A stretch of 64,000 bases of DNA, taken from positions 42,563,787 through 42,627,786 of the forward strand of contig OY987298.1 of the NCBI GenBank assembly GCA_963920635.1, in the 5' to 3' direction. How positions within the stretch are numbered: the stretch's first letter is position 1; each line of letters starts with the position of its first letter. Under the pieces are notes generated by a model. It searched no databases and was not told the DNA's origin. It saw only the letters and a program-made list of their open reading frames with translations. Positions 45,152-57,064 of the stretch are shown one piece after another. The position numbers and the translations under genes are program-made. The DNA is from Pseudeuparius sepicola (Eukaryota; Arthropoda; Insecta; Coleoptera; Anthribidae).

Positions 45152-46363
45152 TAGAATGTCCAACGTTATAATTGTACAAATCCGTAAAATCTTCATTTTT
45201 GGAGATAATCGCCTGAAAGTCTTTCAAAAACCGCTTCTTTTGACCTTTCTCCCATTTTCAAAATACAAATCCAGGGCCGGCTGCGATTTTTTTATTATAC
45301 CCCCGATTTTCACGAAAACCATTTTGCAATTTTTTTTATTTAAAATCTATCCCATAAACCAAATTTGAACAAAAAATATATCTACAGGGAGTTCCATTCT
45401 GCAGGGTGTCAAAGTTGTGGAAAATAAGAATTTTAAAGGCATCTGCCAAGTCAAGTGTGCCATGGAATCCCCTCAAAACAGTTGGATGGTCAACAAGACT
45501 CAGAGTGTTGGTGTGCAAAGGTGCAATACAAATAAACAGGGTGTTCTTATCTGTGCCATCTCAAAGTACCTAATGAATTTTTGGAATTTCATACGGGTCA
45601 AAAATCGAGTATATCGAAACCGCCTCGGACACTATAATCAAACTAAGTAACTAAGTCTAAAAAATACAGAAGCCTGCCAGTCAATAAGTCCATATCAGTT
45701 AAGGTGGCTGGTGCTGGTGTGCCACAACAGGAAATGCACAGAAAATGTATCATCTTAGACAGTGACTTTGGTGAGAAAGGTCCAATAACTTAAATTGTTT
45801 TTATTTGTTCGTTGGCATTTTGTACAGAAATAAATTACTTTTGAGTTTATTAATATTTTTTCAATGATTACAGAGCACTCTTGTTCCATATACAGTTTCA
45901 TAAAATTTCAGCATTTTGAGATGGCTCAGAGAAAAGTAACCTTAAATCTTTGCACACCAACATTTTGAATGGTCCTGTTGACCATTCAACTGTTTTAAAG
46001 GGATTTCATAGCACACTTCTTGACCCGCCAGATATCTTTAAAATTGCTATTTTGCATAACTTTGACACCCTGCAGAATATAACTCCCAACATATTTTTGT
46101 TCGAATTTAGTATATGGGGGTTTTGGCGTGTTCTGATTAACGTTTTAGTCTCAGATTTAAAAGAAAAAAAATGCTAAAAGGTTTTCGTGAAAATCGGGGA
46201 TAGGTATAAAAAAATCGTAGCCGGCCATGGATTTGCATCTTGGCAATGGCAGGAAGGTCAGAAGAAGCGGTTTTTGAAGGCCTTTCAAACAAAAAAAGTT
46301 TAGACGATTATCTCCAAAAATGAATATTTACGGTTTTGTAGACTTTTAAAGTTGGACACCCTG
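45152..46363. mobile_element. Foldback element, family 1 relative, TA target
   Basis: Outer ends TAGAATGTCCAAC at 45152 and the complement of CAGGGTGTCCAAC at 46363 lie next to TA dinucleotides. The arms (AAAATCTTCATTTTTGGAGA, CTTTTGACCTTTCTCCCATT and others) pair over about 500 bases. Inner arm words (GTCCTGTTGACCATTCAACT) match the element at 274-1331. The short frames in both arms are artefacts of this repeat. Confidence 0.85.
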
Positions 46364-46920
46364 TATATCGTGAATGGTACCTATAATTTACGTGTACACG
46401 TGGCAATCCCGTTAAATTTACAAACAGTAATAAACAGGTTGATGTATTCCACGATTTTAAGAAAAAAAATTAGTTTTATTTTGTTTGGAGTTTTAATTAA
46501 TTTTATTCTATCAGCTTTTCAACTAAGAGCGCGAACGTATCATGTTGCAATAAATTTCCCGTAGGCAATCAAAATCGCTGGGGAGACATTGCCCTCCATA
46601 ATTGCATAGAGAGGTAGATCCCTTATTGTTAAATCGTTAAATCGACACCTATCGTCTTGATGTTTTTCTTTTTATAAGCACGCCCTCGAGAGTCAACAGC
46701 GATGCTCTTTGATCTTTCGGTATACCGCCGAAGTTTACTGTAATGCGACCCTGCGACGTTATTTACGCTGCGACGCTCTTTTATATTGTGCCAATTTCGT
46801 AATTTAAAATATGTTGATATTTCAATAATTCGCCTTGAGACCATTCGTTCAAATTCAATCATATATAGATAATTTTAATCCATATCTGAGGTAGATGCAA
46901 GGTAAAGCAGTATTTTTCAG
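46364..46920. other. Non-coding region
   Basis: Nothing recognised. The stretch at about 46570-46860 is single-copy and somewhat GC-richer, with no domain-bearing frame. Confidence 0.35.
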
Positions 46921-46925
46921 TATAG

Positions 46926-47011
46926 ATATCTCCATAGATATCCACGGATATCCTGGGATCTCCACGGATATCCTTGGATCTCCATGGATTTCCATGGATC
47001 TTCATATATTT
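46926..47011. repeat. ~12-bp minisatellite (GGATATCC / GGATCTCCA units)
   Basis: About seven diverged units of the type GGATATCCACGGATCTCCA. Same orientation and motif family as the array at 48304-48460. Confidence 0.75.
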
Positions 47012-47226
47012 CCTTAGGACCTCGATATACATTAATAACTATTCAATTTTATATGGAATTAGATCTTTGAAAAAAAAAACAGGTTTTTGCTGTCAGAAAG
47101 TGGTAGTTTATAGTGTATCCATATTTTCGAGTATATTTTTTACAATATATGGATCTCGATATGGATAAATCACAAACTTTTTACAGGTAGTAAACGAGAT
47201 TACGAATAGTATATAATATAGGTATA

Positions 47227-47759
47227 CAGGTTGATACAAATTCGAGGGCAACCAGGGGATCCCGGAAACCGTAAGAGATACGGGGTTGGTCAAATTGAGG
47301 CAAAGTTGCGCCTTTGGGGGGCCCGTGATATGCCGCCGAGAAACACGAGAAAGTTTCATGAGCTGCTGAGATTTTTGCAAAAAAACTAATTTTCCGGAAT
47401 CGTTTTTATTTTTTCCTGGAAAAACGAAGTTGACCCACCTCCCACTTAAAGGAAATATCCTCGGAAATATCCCACCAAAAGACTAAAAATGTTATCTTGT
47501 AGAGCATAAAAAGTGGCAATGACAATGTGCGATTTGTTTTTTGATATTTTAACAAATAGCTCCAGGAAAAATTAAAAACGATTTCCGGAAAATTCGTTTT
47601 TTTTGCAAAAATCTCAGCGCAGCCCATGAAAATTTCTCAAGTTTCTCGGCGGCATATCACTGGCCCCCCAAAGACGCAAGTTTTCCCTAATTTGACCAAC
47701 CCTGTATCTCTTACGGTTTCCGAGATCCCCATGCTTGCCCTCGAATTTATAACACCCTG
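47227..47759. mobile_element. Foldback element, TA target
   Basis: Ends CAGGTTGATACAAATTCGAG and the complement of CTCGAATTTATAACACCCTG sit beside TA (47225-47226 and 47760-47761). The arms (GGAAACCGTAAGAGATACGG, TATGCCGCCGAGAAACACG, TTTGCAAAAAAACTAATTTTC and inverses) pair over about 190 bases. A fragment of the same arm lies at 50215-50325 (GTTTCCGAGATCCCCATGCT). Confidence 0.85.
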
Positions 47760-48013
47760 TATACTCGACATAATAATAGTAGATTCAAAAAATAGATTAT
47801 TATTTATTATTTTTATTATTATCTTTGTTATATGATTCTTTTTAGTGTACACGCCTCGGTACACGCTTTATGTAATATTTCTATTTTTTGTTACGAATAG
47901 ATTGGTTAGATTAGTTGATAGCTTGGTTGTAAGTTAAGGTCGAGGTTAAAGTTAGGTTAAGGTTAAGTATGAATAGCACTTGTTGCCGGACATCGCGATT
48001 CATAAATTGTATT

Positions 48014-48107
48014 TGTAAAATTATTATTATTATTATTATATTATTATTATTATAATATACTATTATATTATTATTATAATATTATTATTATATTATTATC
48101 ATCTACA
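48014..48107. repeat. (ATT)n-rich microsatellite
   Basis: Interrupted ATT/TTA triplets over about 90 bases. Confidence 0.9.
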
Positions 48108-48119
48108 TCTGCTCTTTAC

Positions 48120-48300
48120 ATAATTTTAACTTATACTAGCCGAAAACTCGCCGAAAACAGACGTGCACGCGTGCACGACGTGCTCGTGTTGCCGAAGACC
48201 TATCGCAAATGACCGGCGGCGGCGCCGACCGCGCTGGAATGATGTTAGATGAGGTGCGCGCGCAATTATGTTTTTCCGATTCTACACGACTGTAGCCGAA
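48120..48300. other. CpG-rich unique segment
   Basis: CpG-dense words (GACGTGCACGCGTGCACGAC, CGGCGGCGGCGCCGACC) contrast with the AT-rich surroundings. It could be a promoter or unrecognised 5' exon. Frames on both strands are open only because of the adjoining minisatellite. Confidence 0.25.
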
Positions 48301-48303
48301 GTT

Positions 48304-48460
48304 CTTGGATCTCCACGTATCTCCACCGGATCTCCACGTATCTCCACAGGATCTCCACGGATCTCCACAGGATATCCACGGATCTCCACGGATTTCCACA
48401 GATCTCCACGAGTCTCCACAGATCTCCACGGATCTCCATGGGATCTCCATCCCGTAGGAC
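48304..48460. repeat. ~12-bp minisatellite, GGATCTCCAC units
   Basis: About thirteen tandem units of GGATCTCCAC with A/G insertions (GGATCTCCACGTATCTCCAC and variants). It opens all three frames on each strand, which explains the overlapping repetitive frames seen here. Confidence 0.9.
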
Positions 48461-49407
48461 AGAAGATCTCCACAGTGACTACCCCCTCGGCCAGCAGCGA
48501 GGCGGAGGTCATTTGACTGATGTGGTATTGAGAAAATAGAATTGCCATGATTACTCAAGAACATTTTGTTTCAGTTTTTGCTTAAAGTTTAACCATTAAC
48601 AAATGCCAGTACATAGAAAATAGATACTTCATTCTGCCTAACCCTGTATTATTACCTCGCGTAAGTGGAATAATATGGTCTCGCATATGAATATGCAACA
48701 TGGCAATATTCAAAGAGTATCTTTCTAATTCTATTAAGTTACATTTAAGGTGTCATGCTTTTGATATCAGTATACAAGAAGTTTTTACTTAAACCGTGAC
48801 AAGAAAAGTAAATTAAATTCTACCGTTGAGTGAAAGAGCAAAGAGACGCAACGGTTATTACATTTCTGCGCCAACAATCCGAGCTCAAAATCAAAGTCAA
48901 AGAACAATGAAAATAATATTGTTCGATTGTTGTTGTAACAACATTGTTTGTTGCGCTGGGTAATTCGATTTAAGAGAAAAAGAAAAACTTTCTATTTGCC
49001 AAAAAACTGAGATTCATTCATTAATTTTTTTTTTAGTTATTGTTGGTTAGTTTTTATTAACATGCATATTTTCTGTTTATATCTTGTTTCGAGAAACGAA
49101 AACATATTTGCATGAATAATATACTCAGATCAGTGAAGTACTTCTTATTTCTTATGTATTCACAAGTCTTTTTACCCACAACAAACCACGTTTTTCAACA
49201 ATATTGAGTTTTTTATTTTCAGGTTAGGTTCTCTATTTTTTTTTCGATTTTTTTGTTAGAAGGAGTTTTTGAAAGTTTAATTTTTTGTGGAAAGCTACTA
49301 TAGTAAAATCGAGCAATCCGTACCCCTGGCGTAAATAAAACTACGATTGGTCGGTAGGCTATAAAATTTTACCCGACTCGGCAACAGGGACGTGCTCGAT
49401 CGCAAAA

Positions 49408-49578
49408 GTGCCTCGGCCAGAGGCCTCGGCAACTAAACTCCACATGAGTCATAAAAAGTTGAACTTCAGTGCCTTGGTACATAAATAACTATTTTCCGAT
49501 TTAAAAAAAAATATATATGTACCTCGGCACTGAAAAAAAAAAGTTGAACTTCCAGTGCCTTGGTACATAAATAACTAT
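49408..49578. repeat. Fragments of the ~600-bp repeat family (copy C)
   Basis: 49410-49490 is half of the 115-bp palindrome plus the ACATAAATAACT end. 49500-49578 repeats the same end with an internal deletion (…TACCTCGGCACTG then GTTGAACTTCCAGTGCC). Confidence 0.8.
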
Positions 49579-49579
49579 T

Positions 49580-50100
49580 ATTAAAATCATGATTTTAGTC
49601 ACGATTTTAATCAACTGATTTAAATCATGTCAACCCTGATTTGGCCAATATTTTTAATTAAGTATAATGTGAACATATTATTATAGGTTAGGTAAGTATG
49701 AATTCATTTGACGCTCATGGCGCTGAACGAGGTTTACTTTACATTGTTGGAGTGTTTGACAATATTGTTGACAAACGCATCATCATTGTTTGGATTTACA
49801 AATTGTGATTTTATCTCTATATGACAGAATCAATTTTATCGCGGGTTACGCCGTAAAAGGCGAGGATGTTAATAGTATTTTTGCTGCCCGTTACTTTGAA
49901 CTTGGTTATTTTGAAACAAGTCTCGATAAATACTTGAGCTAGTAGTTCGATGAACAAAAACAGGACTAATACCCATATTATATTTGGTATATTATAGTAC
50001 ACATATATTTTACTATACATGAAAGAAAGCCTTAACTGGAAAATCAACATGGACAACTTTTAAGAAAATGAAGCACAATGAAGCACAATAATATGGTATG
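49580..50100. other. Non-coding AT-rich region
   Basis: No gene or repeat recognised. The 79-residue minus-strand frame at 49817-50056 is hydrophobic and AT-driven, with no recognised domain. Confidence 0.35.
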
Positions 50101-50682
50101 CGCATTCAAACTTTTGAACTCTCTGTTATTTATTATAGGATTAGAATAAGTCGGCAAAATTTCGTTTTTTCAAAATATCTAGTAAGCCATGACTTTTTTC
50201 AGAAATCCACATGGTGCGTTAAATCGCGCCCACAAAACTGCAATTCTTTCCCCATTTATCCTTCCTTCTCCGCTTGTTTCCGAGATCCCCATGCTGATCG
50301 TCAAAAAAAACTCACCCTGTATAAAGTGGCCATATTGCCTTCAGATGAGGGTGATGACAGAAAAAGTAGAGACATTAAACGACGTACCTTGATTGAGGGA
50401 CGAAATTTTAAAATAATGAAAATTTTAACACCAAATACAAATCCTCGAGATTGCCTTGCAAATGCGTCGAGGTACTATAGACCGTCGCGCGATGACGATA
50501 CTAATAACTTTAAATCGTATGATGCACGACAATGCAAGAGCACTGCAACAGATTCATTTGATGGAAAATTGCAGCTGTTCAACTTTCGTCTGTGGACTCA
50601 ACTCTTACAACATTATAGGTACACACTGACGCATAGAGTAGATATACAACAATTTGGACTAAATCTGCTGAATCTACCGTAA
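50098..50682 (+). CDS. Uncharacterised 194-codon open frame, probably chimeric
   Basis: A long frame for this window. The first ~80 codons run through a foldback-arm fragment (50215-50325) and are not expected to be coding. The last ~110 codons (ILPSDEGDDRKSRDIKRRTL, then NPRDCLANASRYYRPSRDDD, then LQLFNFRLWTQLLQHYRYTL) use a balanced amino-acid mix and are single-copy here. No domain or intron structure was recognised. It could be an exon or relic of an unknown gene. Treat the start as unsupported. Confidence 0.25.
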   Translation: MRIQTFELSVIYYRIRISRQNFVFSKYLVSHDFFQKSTWCVKSRPQNCNSFPIYPSFSACFRDPHADRQKKLTLYKVAILPSDEGDDRKSRDIKRRTLIEGRNFKIMKILTPNTNPRDCLANASRYYRPSRDDDTNNFKSYDARQCKSTATDSFDGKLQLFNFRLWTQLLQHYRYTLTHRVDIQQFGLNLLNLP

Positions 50683-51815
50683 CCGTATGTATTGGTATAA
50701 GCCATTACTGTTTTTTTTGTTTATACATTGTTAGCAATCAGTACCATCTTTTTTCCGGGACATGAACCTATAGCCGGGAGAAGTTTTTATAAATACGTCA
50801 GTCAATGATTAAATACTACCAACCCAAGTGTGTTTTAGGTGAGGTTTTAGGTATTTATTTTTTAAATTATTATATTTCTAAAAAATCAAATGCACCCAAA
50901 CACTATATTATCTAAGTTGCGCATATTTTGGACAAAAAGTCAGCCAAATCTGATTAGATATATATCGCTTGCAACAAAATGTACGTACCTAAACTATTTT
51001 TCTTCTTGTTCTGAAATAAAAAATTGCCAGAAAATTTAGGTACATTGTATTTGTACGTGACACATCTGATTTAGTTGCTTTTTTGTCGAAAAATATGCTC
51101 AATATAATGCAGTATTTGGGGTGCAATTAGGTTTTATGAAAAACCTAATAATTTAAAAAATAAAACACAAAAACACGCTGAGTGCTGTGTCATTTTAATT
51201 TTTAATGCGACGATTGATTATACATTGAACCATAGGGCCGTATCTGAGGGGGGGTTGGGGGGTTCAACCCGCCCTCAGATACGAAATACCACTATTTTAA
51301 ATGCTTGTGCACTGTGAACACTAGAACGAGCTTCCCGAGCATTAGTGAGTGTAATAATTTATTAAACTGTTTTTCCAGTATAGCATGGAAACCCGCCAAC
51401 ACAACATAATTTTTGGATGGAGTTTTATCATCAGAAAATAATTTCAAATAAAATAAAACATAACTGGCAACACTGGACAACAGTAAACGGTATGAACGGT
51501 GGTGCATGGCAGGGTGCGTCATGGATTAGGAAAATAGGGGATTCCCAGAGTATCTTTTATGAATAGATTAGTACTAATTTGTATTTGAAGATTTATTTAT
51601 TATTTTTATGAAAGGTTCAGTTAGGCAAGAGGCGCGAAGAAATCTTTTACCATCCCCTACTGGCAATATTCAGGAATATTCAGCTATTATTATAATTAAT
51701 ATTTAATATTTTTAAAGTTGAACGTGTTTAACTTAAACCTATTTCATTTTTTTTAACCATTTAAAAATACTAGGTTTTTTAAACCTTAAAGCTATTTCAA
51801 TTCCAACAGCCACTG
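50683..51815. other. Non-coding region with hAT-like G-run
   Basis: The segment GGGCCGTATCTGAGGGGGGG near 51236, with an inverse-like CCGCCCTCAGATACG directly after, resembles a small hAT-type terminus or a MITE with a short stem. The rest is AT-rich with no gene. Confidence 0.35.
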
Positions 51816-51827
51816 GTCTAACCCCTC

Positions 51828-52782
51828 CAGGGCCGGCTCGAGGCGGGTGCGAACGGTGCGGCGTTCGCGGCCCTGCGTTTTGACTGGCCCCGCGCCTCCG
51901 AGTCCCGTGTACAGGGTTATCCAGTCAGTAGCTATTTAAAAGGGCGGGACCGAAACAATTTCAAAATTTGAAAATATTCACTGCAGCTTGTACCTAAATC
52001 TGAAGATATTGGGATTTCCTAAGACCAATTTTAAGTAATTTTCTTTAACATTTCTAAAAAACTTCGCCTGCGGCGCATTTTACAGATTTTAAATGCACTT
52101 GTTTGAAAAAAAAAATCACAAAAATTGTCCCTCCCTACCCGAAATTAATTTCTATATACGTCACTGAAGTGATCTAAACTCATCGCTCTGGCCTACTTTT
52201 TTAAAAAGTGACATGCAAAAAATATGCCATTCTAAACTCTATTCAAACTAAACGCAAGTGAAACATAAACAAAAGTTGTTGCATGGCTAGAGCGTGATAC
52301 GCACGTGATCGGCTTGCTATTGGCTAGTTGGCAATAAAGTCTTTCTCGGCGGGCGAGTTCAGCGAGTCGTTATTTATTACAGAGGTGTATTGAGTTGCAA
52401 GTGGACTTTTAGTTTTTTCAGATATAATTCTTTCGCTGTTTGTTAATTGTTGGAGCTACGATTTGTGTTAATAGTAGAAATTTGCAGGTAAGTGAATGAC
52501 TAGGGTGTTTTTAAAGTTCTTAATACTGGGGCATATTATTTTCATATTTTATATTATAAAATTCACAGAGATCGTCCTTAATGCGGCCCTGCCTCGTATT
52601 AGCCCTCAGAATTGTTCACGTGCGTCCATCGTGTAAATGTTTACGCGCCACTTGCATTTTGATTAGAGTGTAGTGGCGTATCCATTTTCAAAAATTTGTA
52701 CTTAATGGATTAAATAATTTCCTTGCCGGGGCCCCGCACTTTCATCCGGCACCCGGCCCCACAAAAGCTTGAGCCGATCCTG
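51828..52782. mobile_element. hAT-like element, ~0.95 kb
   Basis: Starts CAGGGCCGGCTCGAGGCGGG and ends CTTGAGCCGATCCTG, imperfect inverted termini of the CAGGGCCGGCTC type. Flanks AACCCCTC (51820-51827) and AACCCCCT (52783-52790) resemble a mutated 8-bp duplication. The interior includes the dispersed repeat shared with 11.8-12.1 kb and a candidate 5' exon ending at 52487. No transposase frame remains. Confidence 0.6.
52310..52487 (+). promoter_or_regulatory. Candidate promoter and 5' exon inside hAT-like element
   Basis: GC-richer sequence leads into CGGGCGAGTTCAGCGAGTCG and a TTCTTTCGCTGTTTG region, then AATTTGCAG|GTAAGTGAATG at 52487, a near-consensus splice donor. It may be the transposase 5'UTR exon preserved after loss of the coding exons. 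Confidence 0.3.
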
Positions 52783-52879
52783 AACCCCCTCCCCAAATTT
52801 TCGCTAGATACCTACGGCCCTGCATTGAACTCCAACAAAATATTGTTTGGGCAATAAACAAACTTACATTTCCAGAGAA

Positions 52880-53200
52880 GCGCCCATCGTGCCACTCAAT
52901 ATCCCTCGCCAACACGTGTATCCCCTAATTCCCTACCGACACTCATCATCCCCGCGCCGGAACTTTCAAACCCGGCAGAGGACTTCGCCGCGACCGCCGC
53001 GAGCGCGCGATGTTACCAAGCGCGTACTCGTCTCCTCCGGCGTGCACGTGCGTCAGGCGCGGACCGTCGCGCGGTCGAGACTGAGCGCGGCCGCGGCCGC
53101 GGCGCAAGAACTGCACCGGTGATGAGGGGGCCCATCCGGTGGTAAATCGGCGGCGCGGGCCCTTTGGGGGGTTGGGTTGGGGTTGCCACTGGTTTACACG
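52880..53200. other. GC/CpG-rich patch, possible host promoter or exon
   Basis: Strong CpG density (GACCGCCGCGAGCGCGCGAT, GAGCGCGGCCGCGGCCGCGG), the most GC-rich part of the window. An open frame on the plus strand (52847-53122) encodes arginine-, proline- and alanine-rich sequence ending QELHR, with no recognised domain. The other strand is also open. This looks like a CpG-rich promoter/5' exon of a host gene or bias-driven open frames. No splice-site pattern could settle it. Confidence 0.3.
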
Positions 53201-53204
53201 CCAA

Positions 53205-53950
53205 TTGAAAAAAAATCCACAGGCAGTTAGAGGCGACGAAAACTGTGAAGCACTGACGAAAATGAGAAGAGTTAACGGATCAACAAATAATGGAAAGTCC
53301 TTTGGTTTCTTGCATTTTTCTTTTTCCCTACATTTTCATTTTTAGATTTTTATTGTCAAAACTGCGCTTTATAATAGTTTTATAGCACAATTGCACTTTC
53401 GAGATATTATCAATTATTTTGTTGGTTCTTTTGTGGATAAAAACCAAACAATAACAGTAACAACTGTAAGGTTGTCTCTAAAAGAACAAATTATAAAATT
53501 GATTTTGGCGATCCACTGATTTTGTGTTTTTTTCTTATCATCAAAGAATGCAGAATGCTTCAATTCTTTAGAGCAAAACTTTAACAGTGGTTAGAAAAGG
53601 GCATTTTAAAACGCAAATTTCATATCGATATACAAACACTTATTTTTCAAGACAGAGGGCGTCAAAATTTTGGTGTTCAAATTACATTATAGGAGTGACA
53701 GCGTTGTACCCATTTTTCTTAATTTATTCAGTGGGTAAGCTATGCCGGTTCAAACGCAATTTTCCTTATGGGCCTAAAAATGGCTAAAAACGCGACCAAC
53801 CTCTCGCAACTTGGCCTCGCGACTTGGGTTTTTTAATTTTCAGAAGACATTTTCCAGGATAGTTGGGACAAATGGTCCCCAGTATATCTAACTTTTATGT
53901 CTTCCACCTACGGGCAAGAACCTTGAGTATTCTTATCCTATTCAAAATAT
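53205..53950. other. Non-coding region
   Basis: Nothing recognised. The words TTTTCCAGGATAGTTGGGA (53849) and an inverse-type relative near 58380 hint at another repeat layer around the foldback. Confidence 0.35.
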
Positions 53951-54539
53951 CTATATACAAGGTGATTCACGTAAGTGGTTCATTAGAAGTTTACGGGGAA
54001 GGAGTGCGAATTTTGATTTGAAATTTTGGTTACTTATATAACAGGTTGTAAACTTTCTTTCTAAAATATTTTCAACTTCCGATCACTTCCGGTCTCGCTT
54101 CCGGTTATACCGGAAGTCGATAGCAACTTTGTTATTTCAAATAGAACACCCTATACATTATTACACCATTTGGTTCCCTATTAAATTTCAAATCTTTTTT
54201 CTGAATATAATGTGTACCCTATTCCTAACCCTTTTCGAGATATTCGCAAATTTTTGATTTTTTTTTAGTGTTGCAGCCACCGACCATAGTGATGATAACT
54301 TTGAAATTTATGAATCTGGAAAACTGAAATTTTGGACTGTCGTAGGCGAAAGTCAACTTTATTAAATGGTCTGTATGCCATTTCAAAATATTTTACAGGG
54401 TGTTCGGGAAAAAATTCCCAATATCAACATCGAAAAATTGAAAAATCTCTTTTTTTTTTCAAATGGAACCCATATTTTTTTATTGCACCATTGAAATGCT
54501 TGTGAAGAGACAGTTAAAAAAGATATAACACACTATATT

Positions 54540-57062
54540 AAACTATTCTTAATAGCTATAAAAATATTTTAAATTACAAGCAACTTAGTGAGGAACTTCA
54601 AAATGAATTATGGTTGGATTTTTACAGAATGATGATGTAGAGTTGGCGTATACTATTTTCTTTCAAAAACCGCAAAGTTATATAAATGCCAACACAAATA
54701 AAGTGAAAATAAATTGTTCCAACAGAAAAAGAAAGCCATGGATAACGCAAGGTATTGTAAATTCGATAAAGCATAGAGACGAACTAAAGCAAAAGTTATT
54801 AAAGAGTTTCTCGGAAAATCAAAAAAATATATATACAACGGATATAGAAAAAAGTTAAATAAAACTATAAAACTTGCAAAAATTAATTACTATAAAAACA
54901 AAATACACAAAGCGAATAAAAACTATAAAGACATCTGGAAAACAATAAAAGATATTACCTCTGCAAAACAATCTCCTACAAAAATTAAAGATATTGCTGA
55001 TATAGATGGTCGTCTGGTTGTAGATGATGCTCAAAAAGCAGATTTATTTAATGATTTTTTTGTCAGTGTGGGCACACAAATCTCTAACCAGGTTGTAAAA
55101 TCCGAGTACAGGTGTGTTGCTAAAAGTGCCCAACACTCTATATTTTTCAGTCCAGTCGAAGAGAATGAACTAATTAATTTTGTAATGTCACTTAGAAATA
55201 ATTCATCTCCTGGGATAGATGGCATTTCTGGGATATTAATACAAAAAATATACAAACAGATCATCACACCACTCCTATATTTATTTAACTTGAGCCTTAC
55301 TACTTTTTCTATTCCGAGTGATTTCAAAGTTTCCATTGTTACGCCCGTTTTCAAAACGGGCGATCGAACGTCTCCAAATAATTACAGGCCAATCTCTGTA
55401 ATAAATAATTTTGCCAAACTGTTTGAAAAGTGCCTTAAAAAGAGAATAGTAAATTTTTTAGAAACAAATAAGTTATTCAACAATGGCCAGTTCGGGTTCA
55501 GAAGCAAAATTAGCACTGAGGATGCCGTGTTTGAATTGTTATCAGGAGTCTTTCAGGATAATAAAAAATATGTATCCGTGTTTTTAGATTTAAAAAAAGC
55601 ATTTGATACGGTATCCCATGATTATACTATACGAGCAGCTTGAGTGTGTTGGAATCCTTTATCTTTAATTAAAGACTATTTAAGAGATCGAAAGCAGAAG
55701 GAAAAATTGAATGATAAATTGAGTGGTGAACGTTTTATAAAAATTGGTGTACCCCAAGGAACTGTTTTGGGCCCAGTTCTATTCTTAATTTATGTGAATT
55801 CACTGGGTAGTTTACCAATAAATGAAAAAATAGTGGCATATGCAGATGACACTGCATTGCTCTTCTCATCTGATACTTGGAAGGGTACATTTTTGGAAGC
55901 AGAGCGAGGGTTGGCCTAGGTACAGGAGTGGATAAATTCTAAATTGTTATCCCTAAACGTTGATAAGACTAACTTTGTTGCTTTCTCTCCTACTATGGCT
56001 GACCAACCATTAAAAAATGAACTAAAAATACCTAATGTCCACTGCAAACAAAAAGGTACTTGTAAATGTCCACTAATTAAAAAGGCAACGAAGGTAAAAT
56101 ATTTAGGCTTAATCATAGACCAACACTTAAAGTGGACTGAACACACAGTATATCTCACAGGAAAAATAAGAAAACTGTATTATAAATTTGTTCAGCTTCG
56201 AAATATATTAGACAGAAAAACAATTATGGAAGTGTATAATGCATTAGTTGAGTCTATATTGAGGTATTGTATTGTAATATGGGGAGCACTTTATGACAAT
56301 TCTTTGAAGATTCTTTCTGCCTGTCAAAATACAGTTTTAAAAATTACTTTCTCTCTTGATCGTCTTTTTCCTACTGCACAGTTGTACCGTGAATTAAATG
56401 TTTTAAACATAAGAAACTTATATATACAAAAATGTCTCAACTTCTTGCCAAAAATTCTTAATATATGTCCACAGGTTGATCACTTTTGCCAGACAAGAGC
56501 AAACGCGAATGAACTACTTGCTGTTCCTCTTCACCATATCTCAGCTTCACAGGGATTCATTACCTATTATGCTCCAAAGTTTTTTAATATGCTTCCTCAG
56601 AATATAAGAGGACAGGTAAACCATCCAAAATTGTATAAACAATATATACAAAAGTACCTGATAGAAAACCAAGACAAATTTTTGCATTTATTTTAAATTA
56701 TATCTTTTTTTACTAATTTGGGATGTAAAATGGTGGATTTATATTTGCCTCCATAGATCTACATTTATATGTGCTATTATGTTTTGCCGTGTCCATCTCT
56801 GCTTTATTTTCTTTTATATTTGCCTCTATTTAGAGGTATTTTGGTTGATGTAGATCGCCTTCCATCCTTCCTGGTGTAATATTAATCTGTTGTTGAGAAA
56901 TAGACATTATTATTATTTTATATTTAAGCGCTGTCTTTTTTATATTCTTTATAATTTTAATGGGATTAGTTTATTGCATGCAAGCTATGTAGCTTAGGCA
57001 AAGCTATCCCTTTTGTGTTATTGTTGGAACTATAACGTTGCAATAAATTTGATTTGATTTGA
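54540..57062 (+). pseudogene. 5'-truncated LINE, reverse transcriptase with several breaks
   Basis: Linker before RT: SNRKRKPWITQGIVNSIKHR at 54700, breaking frame near 54830 and resuming with KLNKTIKLAKINYYKNKIHK. RT proper: SLRNNSSPGIDGISG, then PVFKTGDRTSPNNYRPISVI, GFRSKISTEDAVFELL, FLDLKKAFDTVSHD (motif A), GVPQGTVLGPVLFLIYVNSL (motif B region) and AYADDTALL (motif C), then the thumb and a C-terminal part to the stop at 56694. The frame shifts between about 55622 and 55665. A TAG at 55917 interrupts EAERGLA/VQEWINS. Endonuclease is missing (5' truncation). The 3' end has AATAAA and a (TTGAT)n tail at 57042-57062. The motifs suggest the Jockey/CR1-like group, but the clade is uncertain. 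Dead copy. Confidence 0.9.
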
Positions 57063-57064
57063 TA

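Noticed and set aside
47920..47975. Telomere-like GGTTAAGGTTA sequence
   Set aside because: Only a few degenerate units that do not match the insect TTAGG repeat. Insufficient for an interstitial telomere claim.
48136..48564. 142-codon frame with repeated WRSVEI/GDPW-like peptides
   Set aside because: It is produced by the GGATCTCCAC minisatellite, whose 12-base unit keeps all frames open.
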